64,000 bases of DNA from Streptococcus varani (GCF_001375655.1 NZ_CTEN01000002.1:186001-250000); one strand, 5' to 3'; counted from the stretch's first letter, positions 50,560 through 63,617 are shown. Notes: generated by a model from the sequence alone, not told the origin. Made by a program: numbers and translations.

Positions 50560-50887
50560 AAGCCTCCCCTAGAAATACCAATCTACTGTCTGAATTCGCA
50601 ATACCGGAATTTCGCTCACCATTTAAATATAACATTCTCGCAAATTGTTTTTCAGTCACAGTCAAAAGAGTGATATTTCCTTTTTTGGGATTATTCTCTT
50701 TGAGACGAGCAACCATAGCAGTATTGGCAGAGTTGTTCAAAAGTAATTTACTATAAACCGAAAACTGATGCATAATAAAACCTTCGCCCAATAAAAACTT
50801 TCGAAATTTACGATATGCTTTCCTCTCCTCAGCAGTGTCTGTGGGCATATCAAACATTAGTAACATTCGCATAAATCGATAACTCAT
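50543..50887 (-). CDS. cas2: CRISPR-associated endonuclease Cas2
   Basis: The 114-residue protein has the N-terminal ferredoxin-fold strand [20 protein letters not shown] with the conserved Asp and the rest typical of type II-A Cas2. With Cas1 it forms the spacer-integration complex. It overlaps cas1 by 4 nt (ATGA). Confidence 0.96.
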   Translation of the reverse strand: MSYRFMRMLLMFDMPTDTAEERKAYRKFRKFLLGEGFIMHQFSVYSKLLLNNSANTAMVARLKENNPKKGNITLLTVTEKQFARMLYLNGERNSGIANSDSRLVFLGEAYDAET

Positions 50888-51750
50888 ATCCTAAATTCAG
50901 GAACTCCTTTCCCTTCATTGTTCAAAGCTTTTATGACCTTTTTTGTATAGTCGCTGACAATATTGTTTAAATACATTTCCTTGTTATTATAAAGATAGGT
51001 ATCTGAAAACATATTGAACAATTCTCTTTTAATTCTAATAAAAGAACTACTACTATTTTCATACACAATTCGATCAACAATTGGACGAAATGGTTCCATA
51101 ATATCACTAGCAAAATTAAATTGATTAAACTGATTAGCATGTTTAAGTCCAAACTGAGTCATACAACCACAAACCACAACTTCACGCGCAAACATGCTCA
51201 ATAGTAAAGTATAACCATAATCCAGCGCTGCATTTATATCGTTATCTAAATCACGTGAAAAATCATTTCCGAATAAGGTATTGAAATAAATACGTGCTGA
51301 GTGCCCTTCTCGATTACTAGGGTCAAAGGGTTCCAGGCCATGGTATAAATCCATGATAGCTTGTGATTTCTCAAAATAGGAACATTCTGCTAAATAACTA
51401 GACTGATTCAAAATCTTCTGAGCAATGATGCTTGTCCATACTTCTGATTTAACATCTTCCGCCCAGGAAATTTGGTTACTCAATTGGAGACTGGAGTCAT
51501 GACGTGCATAATACGGCATCAACATCGAAGTCGGCAGAAGCTTATCATCACAAAAAATAACCAAAACATTTTCATCAACCAGTCGTTTCATTAGCATAGT
51601 AGACAGTACAATATCGGTTGTCTCAAGCAGAAGAATGTCAATCTCAGACAGATGAATTAACTCTGTCTGAGACGCATCCTTAAAGATTAAATGGTTATTT
51701 TTATATGATAACTTGGAATGTGTATTAACAACTACTGTCCTCCAGCCCAT
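50884..51750 (-). CDS. cas1: CRISPR-associated endonuclease Cas1
   Basis: The 288-residue protein ([20 protein letters not shown]) has the metal-binding Glu in [19 protein letters not shown], His in [12 protein letters not shown], and Asp/Glu in [12 protein letters not shown] of Cas1. It is the integrase of new spacers. The start overlaps the cas9 stop (TAATG). Confidence 0.96.
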   Translation of the reverse strand: MGWRTVVVNTHSKLSYKNNHLIFKDASQTELIHLSEIDILLLETTDIVLSTMLMKRLVDENVLVIFCDDKLLPTSMLMPYYARHDSSLQLSNQISWAEDVKSEVWTSIIAQKILNQSSYLAECSYFEKSQAIMDLYHGLEPFDPSNREGHSARIYFNTLFGNDFSRDLDNDINAALDYGYTLLLSMFAREVVVCGCMTQFGLKHANQFNQFNFASDIMEPFRPIVDRIVYENSSSSFIRIKRELFNMFSDTYLYNNKEMYLNNIVSDYTKKVIKALNNEGKGVPEFRI

Positions 51751-54700
51751 TATTCTCCTCCTAATTTGCTTAAATCAATTCGGGTCTCATATAGACCTGT
51801 GACAGATTGGTGGATAAGGGTAGAAGAAAGAACCTCAGTAACTGTTTGATATCGTAAATTAGATTGTTTAATATCTGCATCCAAAAACTTGAAACCTCCT
51901 GGAGCACCAAATGCTGTGAATTTGAGCAATGAAATAAAGGATTGTGCAAGTTCAGAAACTTCATCAAATTCAAAGTGTTTTTCAAAAGCTTCATTTAGAG
52001 TCATCTCAACTTTAGGTTTCAAAATAGTCTTTTCAGAAACTCCAATGATATGGTGAAACAATTCAGACAACTCATGTCTATGTTTTTCAAGATAGATTAC
52101 ACTGTCTTCCTTATTTGCATGTTGAGCATGATATAAAAGATTCACAAATTGTTGAGGCAAAAACATCTCATTACCTTTTTGCAATTCAATAGCACTTGCC
52201 AATAGTCGTCTTCTACCATTTTCCAGTTCAAACAAACTGTACTTAGGAAATTTTATAATTGTATTTTCTCGTATATTTCTATACCCTTTTTCTTCTAGGA
52301 AAGTTACTGAATTTGATTCAAATCGAGACCGCTCCATAATTGTTATGCCAATCATTTCCTTAACAGTCTTTAACCTCTTAGATTTTCCTTTTTCAATATC
52401 AGCCACAAACATAATAGAATATGCAACTGTAGGACTGTCAAAACCACCGTATTTTTGAGTGCTCAAATAATTATTTTTTGTCTTTCGAGCAATAAGTTTA
52501 TCTGAACCTCCTTTTGGTAAGATGGATTCTTTAGAAAATCCACCCGTCTGTTCTTCTACTTTCTTCACAATACTAACTTGTGGATAAGAGAGTACTTTCT
52601 TTACATTCGCAAAATGCTTTGTTTTATCCCAAGCTATCTCCCCAGTTTCTTCATTTGCTTCAATTACAGGTTTTTCTACTACTCTACCATCAGCCAATTT
52701 GATTGTAGTTTTGAACATATTCATAATATTGGAATAAAAGAACATCTTCTCTGTTGCCGACTTGCGCTCGCGATAGCTATTGTATTTTGGATATTCCCCA
52801 TAAACAAATTCTGGTTCTAATTTTGGATATCTTATTAACAAAGCTTTGGCAACAACAGCATTGAGGTATGCATCATGTGCGTGATGGAAATTATTGATTT
52901 CTCGTACTTTGTAGAACCCAAACTCCTTACGAAAATTAGAAACTAAATTTGACTTTAAGGTCACAATTTTTACATTACGAATGCGCTTATCATTCTTGTC
53001 AAAATCCCGATTAAATCGCTCATCAAGTATTCGAGCCACATGCTTAGTAATCTGTCTTGTTTCAACTAATTGGCGTTTTATAAAACCAGCTTTATCTTCA
53101 GCAGATAACCCACCACGCTCCGCCTTTGTCAAGTTATCAAATTTTCGTTGAGAAATAAGCTTTGCATCTAATTGTTTGAGCCAAAAACCTTTCATCCGTT
53201 TCACAACCTCGTTACTCGGGACATTATCAGACTTCCCACGATTTGATTTGGAATTTGTCAACACTCGGTTATCAAGTGAATTATCTTTGATAAATGATTG
53301 TGGAATAATATGATCAATATCATATTGACTAAGATTGTGAATGTCTAAAGTATCTCCAGTGTACATATCCTTTCCATTCTGAAGATAATAAAGATAAAGT
53401 TGGTCATTTTGTAACTGGTTGTTTTCAACTGGATATCTTTTGAGGATGTCACTGCCAAAATCTTGAATTGCCTTTGTCAAACTTCCTAAACGCTGTTGTG
53501 AGTTGTTACGTCCTCTTGCCGTAGTCTGATTTTCACGTGCCATCTCCACAACAATTTGTTCAGGATTATAACCCATGACCTTAACCAACTCGTCAACAAT
53601 CTTCAAGCTTTGTAGAATTCCTTTTTTGATGGCAGGGCTACCTGCTAATTCTTGAACAACTTGATGTAAATCATCGCCATCACCAATTACTTGAGAATTG
53701 GCAATTTCATCCTTAAAGCTTAAATTATCATCATTAATAAGTTGCATAAAATTACGATTAGAATGACCATCATCAATAAGATAGTCCAAGATTGTCTTTC
53801 TTGAATGCTTGTCCTTTATACCATTGATTAATTTAGCCGACAAACGACCCCAACCAGTATAATGACGACGAGTTAGGTTAGCAATTACTTTTTTGGAAAA
53901 TATGTCTTCATATTTTAGCAGACGCTGCTTAATCATTTCCCTATCTTCAAATAGAGTTAAAGATAACACAATATCTTCAAGCACATCCACATTATCTGAA
54001 GAATCCATGAATTCTTTATCACCAATAATCTTCAGTAAATCATGATAGGTGCCATAGGATGCATTAAAGTTACCAGTTTCATTATCTAATCCTTGAATAT
54101 CAGTAATTCTAAATTCATCAAAGTTTTTATCTAAGAAATTTAGTATCTTTTTCTTAGTTACTTTGCGTTCTTTTTTGAATAGTCCATCGAAAATTTCTTT
54201 TTTCAGAAAAACATCAAATAATCTGGCCTCGCCAGTTTCCGTTACATATTTTATTTTAGTTAGCTCATTATAAACTGCAAATTTCTGATAGAGTAAACTA
54301 TGTTTTGGTAGAACTTTTTGATCTGGTAAATACAAATCATTATTTGTCATTCGTTCTATAAAAGCTTGCGCTGATGAAGTTTTATCAATTACATTATCAA
54401 AATTCCAAGGTGTCATTTTTTCATTTGAATTATAGGATGCCCAAGCGAATCGGCTATTCCCACGGGCTAATGGTCCAACATAATAAGGAATTTTAAATGT
54501 CAAAATCTGTTGGATTTTCTCCGCATTTTCTTTTAAAAACGGATAAAATTCCCCTTGACGTCTTAAAATAGCTTTCATCTCGTCCAGATGTACTTGGTGT
54601 GGAATCGAACCATTATCAAAAGTGCGTTGCTTTCTAAGAAAATCTTCTCGCTCAATTTTTTCAATGAAATAGTCACCACCATCTACTTTTTGAAGTAAGT

Positions 54701-55835
54701 TTTTGAGATACTTGTAAAAGTCTTCTTGATTTGTTTTTCCATCAATATAACCTGCATAACCATTTTTACTTGTATCATAAAAAACTTCCTTAAAAACTTC
54801 CTTACCAATATTTGTTCGAATAAAATCCCTTAATAGTTTTTTATCACTATTATGTTCATCATAACGGTCTATCATTGATGCAGATAGCGGCGCTTTCGTA
54901 CTATGATTATTTGTTGTTAATATTCCTGACAGAAGGATACTGTCGTAAACTTTTTTTGCAGCAACAAAAACATCTGCATATTCATCACCAATTATCCCAA
55001 GCAGATTTTCTAAATCCTCATCATAAGAGTCTCTCGAAAATTGTAGTTTCGCGTCTTCGTCTAATTCAAAATTCGATTTAAAATTGGGCATTAAACCAAA
55101 GACTAGCGAAACCATGTTACCGAAAAATGAATTTTTCTTTTGATCAGGGAATTGCTCCAACACCGCTTCAACTTTACGAGACTTACTGATTTTAGCAGTA
55201 ATAATCCCTGAAATATCCGTATGTTTGCTCGCTAAATAACAATCTACTTGAATTCCATCAAAGGCTAGTAAAAACTCCTTAAACAAGTTTTGAGAGTTCA
55301 TATTGCGAATATCAATTGGTTCATCAATTAAGAAATGTCCTCTGTATTTAATAATATGAGCTAAAGCCAAATAAACAAGGCGCAGATCAGCTTTTTCTGA
55401 ACTATCTGCCAAGTGTTTTCTCAAATGATATATAGTTGGAAATTCCTTATGATATTTCACTTCATCTGCAATATTTCCAAAAATGACATGTCTTTCCCCT
55501 CTTTTATCTTCAGCTACTAGAAAAGAATCATCTAGTCGATGGAGAAAACTCTCATCTACTTGGTTTAGTTCTGGCGAAAAAATATCCTGTAGATAAAGGA
55601 TTCGGTTTCTCCGTCGTGTATAACGGCGTCGAGCAGTACGCTTCATTCTTGTAGCTTCTGCTGTTTCACCACTGTCAAATAGCAAAGCACCGATTAAATT
55701 TTTTTTGATATACTCTTTATCAGTATTACCTAAAACTTTCATTTTTTTTGCTGGTACTTTATAATCATCTGTGACTACTGACCAACCGACGGAATTCGTT
55801 CCGATATCGAGGCCGATGGAATAAGGTTTTTTCAT
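51750..55835 (-). CDS. cas9: CRISPR-associated endonuclease Cas9 (type II-A)
   Basis: The 1361-residue nuclease begins [20 protein letters not shown]. The ATG at 55835 follows AAGGAGAA; a longer in-frame extension to 55964 is rejected because it runs through the tracrRNA gene. RuvC catalytic residues are present: Asp10, Glu in VVEMARENQ, and the HHAHD region. The HNH His is in [10 protein letters not shown]. An Arg-rich bridge helix ([14 protein letters not shown]) follows RuvC I. The C-terminal PAM-interacting region ends [18 protein letters not shown], which differs from the Arg-Lys-Arg of S. pyogenes Cas9. It is about as long as SpCas9. Confidence 0.97.
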   Translation of the reverse strand: MKKPYSIGLDIGTNSVGWSVVTDDYKVPAKKMKVLGNTDKEYIKKNLIGALLFDSGETAEATRMKRTARRRYTRRRNRILYLQDIFSPELNQVDESFLHRLDDSFLVAEDKRGERHVIFGNIADEVKYHKEFPTIYHLRKHLADSSEKADLRLVYLALAHIIKYRGHFLIDEPIDIRNMNSQNLFKEFLLAFDGIQVDCYLASKHTDISGIITAKISKSRKVEAVLEQFPDQKKNSFFGNMVSLVFGLMPNFKSNFELDEDAKLQFSRDSYDEDLENLLGIIGDEYADVFVAAKKVYDSILLSGILTTNNHSTKAPLSASMIDRYDEHNSDKKLLRDFIRTNIGKEVFKEVFYDTSKNGYAGYIDGKTNQEDFYKYLKNLLQKVDGGDYFIEKIEREDFLRKQRTFDNGSIPHQVHLDEMKAILRRQGEFYPFLKENAEKIQQILTFKIPYYVGPLARGNSRFAWASYNSNEKMTPWNFDNVIDKTSSAQAFIERMTNNDLYLPDQKVLPKHSLLYQKFAVYNELTKIKYVTETGEARLFDVFLKKEIFDGLFKKERKVTKKKILNFLDKNFDEFRITDIQGLDNETGNFNASYGTYHDLLKIIGDKEFMDSSDNVDVLEDIVLSLTLFEDREMIKQRLLKYEDIFSKKVIANLTRRHYTGWGRLSAKLINGIKDKHSRKTILDYLIDDGHSNRNFMQLINDDNLSFKDEIANSQVIGDGDDLHQVVQELAGSPAIKKGILQSLKIVDELVKVMGYNPEQIVVEMARENQTTARGRNNSQQRLGSLTKAIQDFGSDILKRYPVENNQLQNDQLYLYYLQNGKDMYTGDTLDIHNLSQYDIDHIIPQSFIKDNSLDNRVLTNSKSNRGKSDNVPSNEVVKRMKGFWLKQLDAKLISQRKFDNLTKAERGGLSAEDKAGFIKRQLVETRQITKHVARILDERFNRDFDKNDKRIRNVKIVTLKSNLVSNFRKEFGFYKVREINNFHHAHDAYLNAVVAKALLIRYPKLEPEFVYGEYPKYNSYRERKSATEKMFFYSNIMNMFKTTIKLADGRVVEKPVIEANEETGEIAWDKTKHFANVKKVLSYPQVSIVKKVEEQTGGFSKESILPKGGSDKLIARKTKNNYLSTQKYGGFDSPTVAYSIMFVADIEKGKSKRLKTVKEMIGITIMERSRFESNSVTFLEEKGYRNIRENTIIKFPKYSLFELENGRRRLLASAIELQKGNEMFLPQQFVNLLYHAQHANKEDSVIYLEKHRHELSELFHHIIGVSEKTILKPKVEMTLNEAFEKHFEFDEVSELAQSFISLLKFTAFGAPGGFKFLDADIKQSNLRYQTVTEVLSSTLIHQSVTGLYETRIDLSKLGGE

Positions 55836-55857
55836 TTTATTCTCCTTCAAAAAAATC

Positions 55858-55886
55858 TTGCAAATCTGAAATAAAAATTGTATAAT
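55858..55886 (+). promoter_or_regulatory. Promoter of tracrRNA
   Basis: TTGCAA (55858-55863), 17 bp, TATAAT (55881-55886). The promoter sits in the short gap between the cas9 start and the tracrRNA and is divergent from cas9. Confidence 0.85.
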
Positions 55887-55892
55887 AAATTC

Positions 55893-55983
55893 GTTGGAAC
55901 TATTCGAAACAACACAGCAAGTTAAAATAAGGCTTAGTCCGTAACCAACTTGAAAAAGTGGCACCCGATTCGGGTGCTTTTTA
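55893..55983 (+). ncRNA. tracrRNA of the type II-A system
   Basis: The anti-repeat GGAACTATTCGAAACAACAC pairs with the repeat; then AAGTTAAAATAAGGCTTAGT (nexus), GTCCGTAACCAACTTGAAAA and the final stem GCACCCGATTCGGGTGC with T-run. The order matches the S. pyogenes and S. thermophilus CRISPR3 tracrRNAs. The start is estimated from the -10 box. It pairs with pre-crRNA for RNase III processing and anchors the guide in Cas9. Confidence 0.95.
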
Positions 55984-56040
55984 GTTTACCATATCATTTC
56001 AGTTTACAAATTTATATTTACTATTTTACTATTTTTACAC

Positions 56041-56070
56041 AAAAAAGCAAGCGCTTCCAAGTACTTGCTT
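56041..56070 (-). terminator. Terminator of addA
   Basis: On the minus strand AAGCAAG-14 nt-CTTGCTTTTTT: a hairpin with T6 run after the addA stop. Confidence 0.75.
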
Positions 56071-56105
56071 TATCTTTTTCATAAAAATTTCCAATTTTTT
56101 AATTT

Positions 56106-59100
56106 TTATACTTCCACCACTTCAACTTGTCCTCCCCCTAACAGAATCAGGTAGGTATCCACTTGTTTTATTTGATAGGATTTTCGGAGGGCTTTGGCAT
56201 AGAGCTGCATCTGGAAGGCATATCGGTCACGAATTTGGTTAGGATGCTGGTACTTGTCGGTCTTGTAGTCAAAGAGGACGATCCGGTCTTCAAAAAGTAG
56301 GTAACCATCGATAATTCCACGGATGATATAGGACTCTTTGCTTTCTGGATCTTCTTCTAGCATGGCAAACGGTGCTTCACGATAAAGTTTATCTAGATTA
56401 TCTAGAATCAGCTGACCTAGGTCACTGTCAAAGAAGGATAGGATTTTGGTCAAATCTATACTTTGCTTCACTTGTTCTGAAGCCTGAACCTGGTCCAAAG
56501 CCTTTTCAAGATCTGCCATAGAGATTTTTTGACTTAACTGCAATCTTTGCATGAGTTCATGGGTGGCTGAACCGAGGGCTACAGCTGAAATCTTGGTTTG
56601 GTTTGAAAAATCAGGCAACTTGAAGGTCTGCTTGATTTCCTTTTTAACCTCAATCTTATCCATAATTTCCATGCCATCCATATCCATAACTGGCTCATAG
56701 AAGGCCTTGACTTGGCTAGGTGTTCGTAGGCTTGGTAGGTGAATAGCTGGGTCATAGGCCTGATTGAGCTTGTCTACACTGTCAAGCACTTGAAGAGCAC
56801 GTTGGATATCTGCTGACTGGCGATTGTCTGTCAGGTTATCTGCTTGGGTAGAATAGTGCAGTTGACCGATACTAGCTGGAGTCAATTCTTCTTTTTCCAC
56901 ATAACGAATGGTGTAGAAAAGTTCCTGATGTGGAAAAGCTGCTTCAATGGCTAGGAGCCAGTCTTGGAAGGACAGGAGATTTTCCCTCTGACGAGCAGGC
57001 AAGAAGCCATTCTCACTGGCACCATCAAACTTCTCAGTCAGCTTGTCCTTACGTCCTTTACCAACAAGGTAGAGTTTCTTCTCTGCCCGGGTCATCGCCA
57101 CATAGAGAAGACGCATTTGCTCCGATAGAGTCGCGATAGTCAGCTCTCTTCGGTTAGCTTGATAGGGCAGGGTCTCGATGGAGGCTTTGAGGGTAGGCAT
57201 CGGTGTATCCACCTGTTTTTTCATGTCCGCCAGATACTTGATACCCAGACCATTGTCCCGACTAAGAATCAGGGGCGACTGAGAATCTTTCATGCTGAAG
57301 CGTTTGTCAATATTGAGGATAAAGACATACTTGAACTCCAAGCCCTTGGAATGGTGGATGGTCATGAGACTAACTGCATTTTTAGGGGCCGCTACTTCTA
57401 CTTCCATGAGATCATTGTCACTCTCTAAGACCTTATCAATCATGCCAATAAAGCGCGAAAGTCCCTTAAATCCCGTCTTTTCAAAGTTGTTTGCCCGAAG
57501 GGCTAGGGCGTAGAGATTGGTTTGTCTCCTCTGAGCATGAGGCAGTGCACCCACATAATCATAGTAGAAACGGTCGTTATAAATTTTCCAAATGAGATCA
57601 TAGAGGCTATTTTTCTTGGAAAAACGTCTCCAGTTGGACAGGAAATCCAAGAATAACTTGACCTTATCTGCTAATTCAGGCAAAATCAACTGCTGGTGCT
57701 GGCCTTGGCCAGCTTTTGCCAAAAGAAGCTTCTCGTACAGTTCGATCTTATCTACTTGAACTGCCAAACGGGCCAGCTGATCCTCATCAAAGCCAAACAT
57801 AGGCGAACGTAGGAGGGCAGTCAGGGCAAAGTCATTGAGAGGATTGTCAATGACACGCAGGGTGTCCAGCATAATCATGACTTCCAAAGACGTGAGATAG
57901 TTCTTCTCGCCACCATCAGACTCGACTGGGATGCCATAGTTTTCAAAGGCTGCAATCAAACGCTCATTGCGAGTGCGGGAGGAAACCAGCAGCGTAATGT
58001 CTGAGAACTTGACTTGTTCTTCATTGTGGAGACGGATGATTTCCTTGGCTACTAGGTCAATCTCTCCTTGGCTAAAGCTGGATTCTTCCTCATCAGATGA
58101 TGTTTCTACTTCTTCCGTGTTGTAAATGAGGACTTCCGTTTCATGCTGGGCCACGCGCTCTTTTTGCTTGTCACTTCCAGCGACTAGGAGGTGGGTCTTG
58201 TCATAAAAGATATCCCCAACTTGCTCGTCCATAAGGTGGCTGAAAACGCCATTTGTCGCATCCAAAACTTCGGTCTGACTACGGAAATTTTCTTTGAGGA
58301 CAATGAGTTTTCCAGCATCAGGATTTTTCTGATAGAGCTTGAACTTACCATTGAAAATCAGGGGATCTGCCTGACGGAAACGGTAGATGGATTGCTTGAT
58401 ATCCCCTACCATAAAGCGATTGTGGCCGTTAGCCAAAAGCTCCAACATGCGTTCCTGCATGTGGTTGTTATCCTGGTACTCATCCACCATGACTTCATGG
58501 TACTTGTCTTTGAAAATGTGAGTCACGCTGGGATTTTCTTCCAAAATCTGGATGGCAAAATGGGCAATATCATTGAATTCAAAGGCATTTTCTTGAATTT
58601 TAGCCTGCAAGTACTTGGCTGAAAAATCCAAGACAAAGGATTGCAGCAAGGTCAGCATGGGCAAAATATCTGCCTGATGCGGTTGTAAGGCTAGGATAGT
58701 AAAACTGGCTTGAGCTAAATTTCGGAAAGGCTCTAAATAAGCGTTCCGATTGGCATTATAGGCTGCCGCATAGCTTTTTAGCTCTTCATCCTTAGATGAC
58801 CCGATAGCCATGACTAGGTTGCGACCGGATGACAAGCGGTCAATTTTTCCACAAGCCACTTGCAAGGTTTCGAGATCAGCTTTGACATCAAATTCCTTTA
58901 ATTCTTCCAGTAACTCGACCACATTAGTGAGGTACTTGTACGATTTTTGGAATTCCTTGGTTACTGTTTCGTAGTGGTCCTTGAAATAGTTTTCCGCCTT
59001 GATAATGATATCCGTCAAATCCTGTCCAGCCAAAACCGTCTTGACAAGATCCGGAGCCTCAATATCTCCCTGATTTTCATAGGACATGAGAAACACTTCT

Positions 59101-59756
59101 CGCAGCCATTGCTCCGGTGCTGCCGTTGACTGGCTAAAATGGTGAATTTGGTAAACAACTGAGCGGAAGGCTTGATTGTCCTTACGATTGCCCGTAAAAT
59201 TGCGGACTAGTTTTTTAAAACTTTCTGCCTGCGGGCCATTCAGATACTCCGAAAAGAGCTCCGTATAGACTTGCTTTTTGAGAATATCCTGTTCAGACTG
59301 GTCGGTCATGATGCGGAAAATTGGTGAAATCCCCAATAAATAACCATACTGATTGACCAGTTTTTGAGTAAAGGCATCCATGGTGCCAATATCCGCAGTT
59401 GGAATGGCTGCAATTTGAGCAGCATAGTGTTGCCGCTCCTCATCATTCGTCGCCGCTCCCAGCTTTTCGATCAAGCCCTTTTCCAAACGTTCCTTGAGTT
59501 CACCAGCAGCCTTAACCGTAAAGGTGGAGATAAACAGCTGGTCGATGGCGATTCCCCGACTTATCATATCCAGAATCCGCTGCACCATGACAAAGGTCTT
59601 CCCAGAGCCAGCTGATGCTGAAACAAGGATGTTGGTCCCATTGCTATAAATAGCTGTCAACTGTTCCGGTGTCATTTTCTGAGCTTTATCAGAAGTAGCT
59701 TCTGCTAGAATGCGGTCTTGAATCTCTTCTTCTCTTAAAAAATTAATTTTTTTCAT
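56106..59756 (-). CDS. addA: ATP-dependent helicase/nuclease subunit A (AddA/RexA)
   Basis: The 1216-residue UvrD-type helicase has Walker [11 protein letters not shown] (about residue 48), DEYQDNN (about 424), SKGLEFKYV and MTRAEKK in the C-terminal helicase domain, and a nuclease domain with DYKTDKY (about 1180). It resects double-strand ends and degrades foreign linear DNA with AddB. The gene lies 16 bp after addB, as one operon. It also matters for type II-A spacer uptake, because AddAB fragments feed acquisition in other Gram-positive bacteria. Confidence 0.95.
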   Translation of the reverse strand: MKKINFLREEEIQDRILAEATSDKAQKMTPEQLTAIYSNGTNILVSASAGSGKTFVMVQRILDMISRGIAIDQLFISTFTVKAAGELKERLEKGLIEKLGAATNDEERQHYAAQIAAIPTADIGTMDAFTQKLVNQYGYLLGISPIFRIMTDQSEQDILKKQVYTELFSEYLNGPQAESFKKLVRNFTGNRKDNQAFRSVVYQIHHFSQSTAAPEQWLREVFLMSYENQGDIEAPDLVKTVLAGQDLTDIIIKAENYFKDHYETVTKEFQKSYKYLTNVVELLEELKEFDVKADLETLQVACGKIDRLSSGRNLVMAIGSSKDEELKSYAAAYNANRNAYLEPFRNLAQASFTILALQPHQADILPMLTLLQSFVLDFSAKYLQAKIQENAFEFNDIAHFAIQILEENPSVTHIFKDKYHEVMVDEYQDNNHMQERMLELLANGHNRFMVGDIKQSIYRFRQADPLIFNGKFKLYQKNPDAGKLIVLKENFRSQTEVLDATNGVFSHLMDEQVGDIFYDKTHLLVAGSDKQKERVAQHETEVLIYNTEEVETSSDEEESSFSQGEIDLVAKEIIRLHNEEQVKFSDITLLVSSRTRNERLIAAFENYGIPVESDGGEKNYLTSLEVMIMLDTLRVIDNPLNDFALTALLRSPMFGFDEDQLARLAVQVDKIELYEKLLLAKAGQGQHQQLILPELADKVKLFLDFLSNWRRFSKKNSLYDLIWKIYNDRFYYDYVGALPHAQRRQTNLYALALRANNFEKTGFKGLSRFIGMIDKVLESDNDLMEVEVAAPKNAVSLMTIHHSKGLEFKYVFILNIDKRFSMKDSQSPLILSRDNGLGIKYLADMKKQVDTPMPTLKASIETLPYQANRRELTIATLSEQMRLLYVAMTRAEKKLYLVGKGRKDKLTEKFDGASENGFLPARQRENLLSFQDWLLAIEAAFPHQELFYTIRYVEKEELTPASIGQLHYSTQADNLTDNRQSADIQRALQVLDSVDKLNQAYDPAIHLPSLRTPSQVKAFYEPVMDMDGMEIMDKIEVKKEIKQTFKLPDFSNQTKISAVALGSATHELMQRLQLSQKISMADLEKALDQVQASEQVKQSIDLTKILSFFDSDLGQLILDNLDKLYREAPFAMLEEDPESKESYIIRGIIDGYLLFEDRIVLFDYKTDKYQHPNQIRDRYAFQMQLYAKALRKSYQIKQVDTYLILLGGGQVEVVEV

Positions 59757-59772
59757 ACCATTTCTGAGCTGA

Positions 59773-62700
59773 TTAGTCTTTAGACTCAGCCTCTCCTCCC
59801 TTCATCAAGTCTAAATAGGCAGATTTCTTACTTCTGCTTGGCAGTTTGAAGAGGCGTCGGGCGGCCCCCATATGACGATCCGCTTCAAAATGCGTAATAT
59901 TTTTCAGTTGTTCCGCCTGAACACTCTTGCCATCAACCGTATAGGGATTAATGTGGAAAACTCCCTTACGAATGCTTGCCGCAGCATCCAGATATAATTT
60001 TGCATTGTAATCAAGCAAGGTTTGGATTTCTTCTGGACCATAGGTGGCGTTATTGAGTTGGTAGTTCCCATCTGCCAAAAATTGTTTTTCTTGGTCGGCA
60101 AAAATTCCCTTGTAAACCAGTTCTCCACTGGCTTTCTCACCTAATTCTTCAAAACTTTTGACGTTCTTCAAATCCACCTTTGGTTCTTGCATGTGCAAAT
60201 ACATAGCGCCAAAGAGCTGGTCCACACCAACACCGTATTGATTGCGCAGAGCTTCCAGATAAGTTACCAATTGCGAATTAAGGCCATTATAGAATTTAGC
60301 CATATCAAACTGATTTGGTCCAGACTTATAGTCCACAAGGCCCAGACTACCATCGCTTAGCCGATCCACCCGGTCAATAATCCCACCAATTTTCACAGTG
60401 TTTTCCAAAATCAACTGAAATCTCTCTTCCTGCGAAGCCACTTCAATCCCCTGACTATGACGGATCAGACTGGCTGTTGACCGAGCAATATCATCTAAAA
60501 TAGACTGTGAAAAACGACCATCGTCATCTGCCTGATAAAGAGTCTGAAAAGTTTGTTCTTGACTGGTTTTGGCAATGGCTTTTTTCAAGCGAGCATCAAA
60601 ATCCTGTCCATCCTCCTGCATGACCAATTCAAAAATCCTGTGCAAGTACATGCCATGATGGCGATGATCAGGATGGATGCTATCTAATTCCTGCAATTGC
60701 AGAATGTAGTTGATGAAATAGAGATATTGGTTGTTGTAAAAACTAGTCAAAGCAGATGCAGATAAGTTGATTGGCTCCTCTTCTGGGAAACGAATGGCCA
60801 TAACTTCATCTGAAACCCTGCTGGTTGATACATCATCTAGCAAGTGAGGAAGGGAAATGCCATCTTGAGCCATTTTTTTCCGCAAATAACGGACAGCAAC
60901 CGACCAGAAAGTCTGTTCTTCCTTGGTCAATTCCTTGTCCACCTCTCCATGATGGACCGCAATCACCGTCGATAGCAAATCCTTATAATTTCCGATACCA
61001 TCTCCTGAAGCAGCATAACCTTCTCTCGTCTTATCTACCTGCTTGACACCTAAATCCATCCATTCTTTCAGGTAGACGGATACATCGTCTTCTCCCTCAT
61101 TTGCAATTTTGGGGTAGGATAAAATCAGTTGCTGACTAGCTGCATTAAGCAGAGAAAGTGCTGCAAAGTGATTCTTTTTGATATTCTCCTGAGAAGAAAT
61201 TTCAAAGGATGAAAAATCACCAGATGCATCATTGATACACAATCGTTCCTCATCTGTTAAGAGACTCTTGTTTTGAGCGATTTTTGGGAAATTGGACTTG
61301 TTCATTCCCAGTGCAAAAATATAAGGTTTGGTATGTGGTTCTACCAAATCATAAGACTTGATATTAACCACATCCACCGTTGCTGGTACAGTCCGATATT
61401 CTGCTGCCAACATCCCTGAACGTAGCAAGGCTAGAAAATCATCTACAGCTACTGTTTCCTGACCAAAAATCGTTACCATCTGAACCAGTAACTCTGAGAA
61501 GACTGTCCAAACCTGTTCATGTTGGTCGACTTCTTCTTCGCTTGCTCCACTAGCCAACTTTTCCATATTTTCTGGCAAATGGATAGCTTTCAAGAATTGA
61601 GAAAGTTTTCCCAATAGACTAGAGCCAGATTGCGGACGAGCAGAAAGTAAGCCTTCTAACGGATTCATGATAGATAGACGGATGGCATTGAGTTGTTTCA
61701 GATCATATTTCCCAGCATTATCCGCAGTAAACTCACGATTGAAGCGAGCACGACCCTTCACATCCGCATAGGCCACATAATGGGCAAAGCGGTCGATTTC
61801 CATCTCCTTAAATTCACCAAAGAGACCTGATTTGAGCAAATTGAGCACATCTTCTGCTCGGTAATTGTAACGTTTTATCCGCTCTAAAGAATCTACAAAA
61901 TGAACCAGAGGGTGATCCGCCATCGATTGGGCTTTCCCGAAATAGTAGGGAATATCGAACTTATCAAAGAGTTTACCAATCTGTAATGTGTAAGCCTCTA
62001 CATCACCCAGCAAGACCAAAATATCCTTATAACGAACACCATCCGCTAACAATTGCCGTATCTTTCTAGCAACCTGCTCCACTTCTTCTTTTTGATTATT
62101 GGTTTGCCAGATTTCTAAACTGTCTGACTGACGGGCCTGCCACTTTCCATCTGATGTTTTAAAGTTATGCTTGCCTTCCCAGAAGCGACTGAGACTGGCA
62201 AAATCTGATTCCTCAGCACGGTTTTCGATGTAAATAGGTTTTACCCCGTAAGTCGTTGCCAATGACCGCAGAACATCAACAGAGGCCTGGTAGACATTCC
62301 CCTGGATAAAATTCGCATGGTAAGCATTTTGACTAGCGTAGGTCCCAACGACAATATCCTGGCATTTTTCCGCCAAAAGATGAATCAGGTAGTCTTCCTC
62401 AGCTGAAAAACGAGTAAAGCCATCGATAACTAGAACTGTATCTGCCAAGTCCTTATCCAAATAGCCCGCCTCCACTTGATGAGCAAAAAAGGCTAGTTTG
62501 GACTGATTTTCAAACTGGTGCTGGTTAAGTAGATCCGCAAGTCCAGCAAAAATCTTGACCAAATCCGCTGCTTTTTCATCGTCCAAATACTGCAAATCAA
62601 GGGCTGTTAAATTGGCCGTCTTGAGCTCCTTATAGAGGTCCACCAGCTGCTTGATGAAAGCTGGATCCTTGCGCAAGCGACCATAAACCCGCAAATCTGT

Positions 62701-62997
62701 GTCTGAAAGATTGGACAAAACGCGAAAAAGAAGCATGGATAAACCGACATCATCGATACTTTCCTTGTTCTGAATAGTATTGAGGATAAAATAGCGAGCC
62801 ATCTGGGCAAAACGCGTGACTGTGATGCGGAAGGAAGCTTGGTTGGGCAGTTTCTCCAAGACCTTTCGCTCCTTCTCAAAAGATAGAGAGTTGGGTGCAA
62901 TATAAAAAACCCGCTTACCAGCCTGCGCAAAATTTTGTGCCTCTTGAACCAAAATATCAGTCATGTCCTGAGACACATCTGTGTAGAGTAATTTCAT
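59773..62997 (-). CDS. addB: ATP-dependent helicase/nuclease subunit B (AddB/RexB)
   Basis: The 1074-residue protein has an N-terminal inactive helicase-like domain and a C-terminal nuclease with GLVDYKSG. The Cys ligands for an Fe-S cluster of other AddB proteins are not seen, as in RexB of streptococci. It recognises Chi-like sites and completes the AddAB complex. Confidence 0.94.
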   Translation of the reverse strand: MKLLYTDVSQDMTDILVQEAQNFAQAGKRVFYIAPNSLSFEKERKVLEKLPNQASFRITVTRFAQMARYFILNTIQNKESIDDVGLSMLLFRVLSNLSDTDLRVYGRLRKDPAFIKQLVDLYKELKTANLTALDLQYLDDEKAADLVKIFAGLADLLNQHQFENQSKLAFFAHQVEAGYLDKDLADTVLVIDGFTRFSAEEDYLIHLLAEKCQDIVVGTYASQNAYHANFIQGNVYQASVDVLRSLATTYGVKPIYIENRAEESDFASLSRFWEGKHNFKTSDGKWQARQSDSLEIWQTNNQKEEVEQVARKIRQLLADGVRYKDILVLLGDVEAYTLQIGKLFDKFDIPYYFGKAQSMADHPLVHFVDSLERIKRYNYRAEDVLNLLKSGLFGEFKEMEIDRFAHYVAYADVKGRARFNREFTADNAGKYDLKQLNAIRLSIMNPLEGLLSARPQSGSSLLGKLSQFLKAIHLPENMEKLASGASEEEVDQHEQVWTVFSELLVQMVTIFGQETVAVDDFLALLRSGMLAAEYRTVPATVDVVNIKSYDLVEPHTKPYIFALGMNKSNFPKIAQNKSLLTDEERLCINDASGDFSSFEISSQENIKKNHFAALSLLNAASQQLILSYPKIANEGEDDVSVYLKEWMDLGVKQVDKTREGYAASGDGIGNYKDLLSTVIAVHHGEVDKELTKEEQTFWSVAVRYLRKKMAQDGISLPHLLDDVSTSRVSDEVMAIRFPEEEPINLSASALTSFYNNQYLYFINYILQLQELDSIHPDHRHHGMYLHRIFELVMQEDGQDFDARLKKAIAKTSQEQTFQTLYQADDDGRFSQSILDDIARSTASLIRHSQGIEVASQEERFQLILENTVKIGGIIDRVDRLSDGSLGLVDYKSGPNQFDMAKFYNGLNSQLVTYLEALRNQYGVGVDQLFGAMYLHMQEPKVDLKNVKSFEELGEKASGELVYKGIFADQEKQFLADGNYQLNNATYGPEEIQTLLDYNAKLYLDAAASIRKGVFHINPYTVDGKSVQAEQLKNITHFEADRHMGAARRLFKLPSRSKKSAYLDLMKGGEAESKD

Positions 62998-63026
62998 ATC
63001 ATTTCCTTATACGCCTTATTGCTACT

Positions 63027-63032
63027 ATTATA
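63027..63032 (-). promoter_or_regulatory. -10 box before addB
   Basis: On the minus strand TATAAT, about 30 bp before the addB start; the -35 is not clear. Confidence 0.5.
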
Positions 63033-63053
63033 CCATATATGAGGGTGTAAAAA

Positions 63054-63530
63054 GAGGCTGGGCAAAAAGTAGCTTCAAATAAAACCACACAGAGATTTCA
63101 GTCTTGAAAACAATCAAGATGAAAAAATCACTGTGTGGTTTTTGAGTATTTGAATTTTTAGGGTCGAGATTCTTAGCCAATTTTTGCGACCAGAAAAGAC
63201 CTGACGAGCGTAGGCGAAGAGCGTCATCTTCATGAGCATAGCCGGATGGAAGGCAGGACGGCCAGTGTGTGATTTATCTTCCAATAAAACATGATTAGGG
63301 ATACTGTCCACAAAAAGACTGATCAATCTAACCTCGTGATTCATAGGAATATTGTAGGCAAGATTTAGTTCCAAACTCAACTGATTTGTGTTATACTCTT
63401 TATACATAGTCATGGCTTTCTAGTTGTTTTGTGGTTATTATAATTATAAACCATGGCATATAAAAACGGGCATCTCCAACTGCGGAAATGCTCGTTTTTT
63501 ATATTCTGAAGCTGGTTTTTGCCCAGCCTC
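63054..63530. mobile_element. Degraded IS1182-type element
   Basis: Terminal inverted repeats GAGGCTGGGCAAAAA-GT-AGCTTCA and, on the right, GAGGCTGGGCAAAAA-CC-AGCTTCA in complement enclose about 477 bp. Inside are a 5' fragment of a transposase gene and a hairpin near 63,080-63,142. An intact element would be about 1.7 kb, so an internal deletion has occurred. Confidence 0.75.
63114..63413 (-). pseudogene. IS1182-family transposase fragment
   Basis: The first about 76 residues (MTMYKEYNTNQLSLELNLAY to ARQVFSGRK) match the start of IS1182-type transposases. After FSGRK the sequence is unrelated (NWLRISTLKIQILKNHTVIF), showing the deletion point. It is not functional. Confidence 0.82.
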
Positions 63531-63617
63531 GGTAAATAGTGAATCTTAAATTGCTCTCCAAATTATCTTCAATTCCTGACTATTTGAAGTAAGCATACCG
63601 AGTGGTAAGCAATTATT

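Noticed and set aside
55836..55964. N-terminal extension of cas9 by 43 codons (MPLFQVGYG...)
   Set aside because: It runs through the tracrRNA and its promoter, has no ribosome site, and the family start [12 protein letters not shown] at 55835 has AAGGAGAA.
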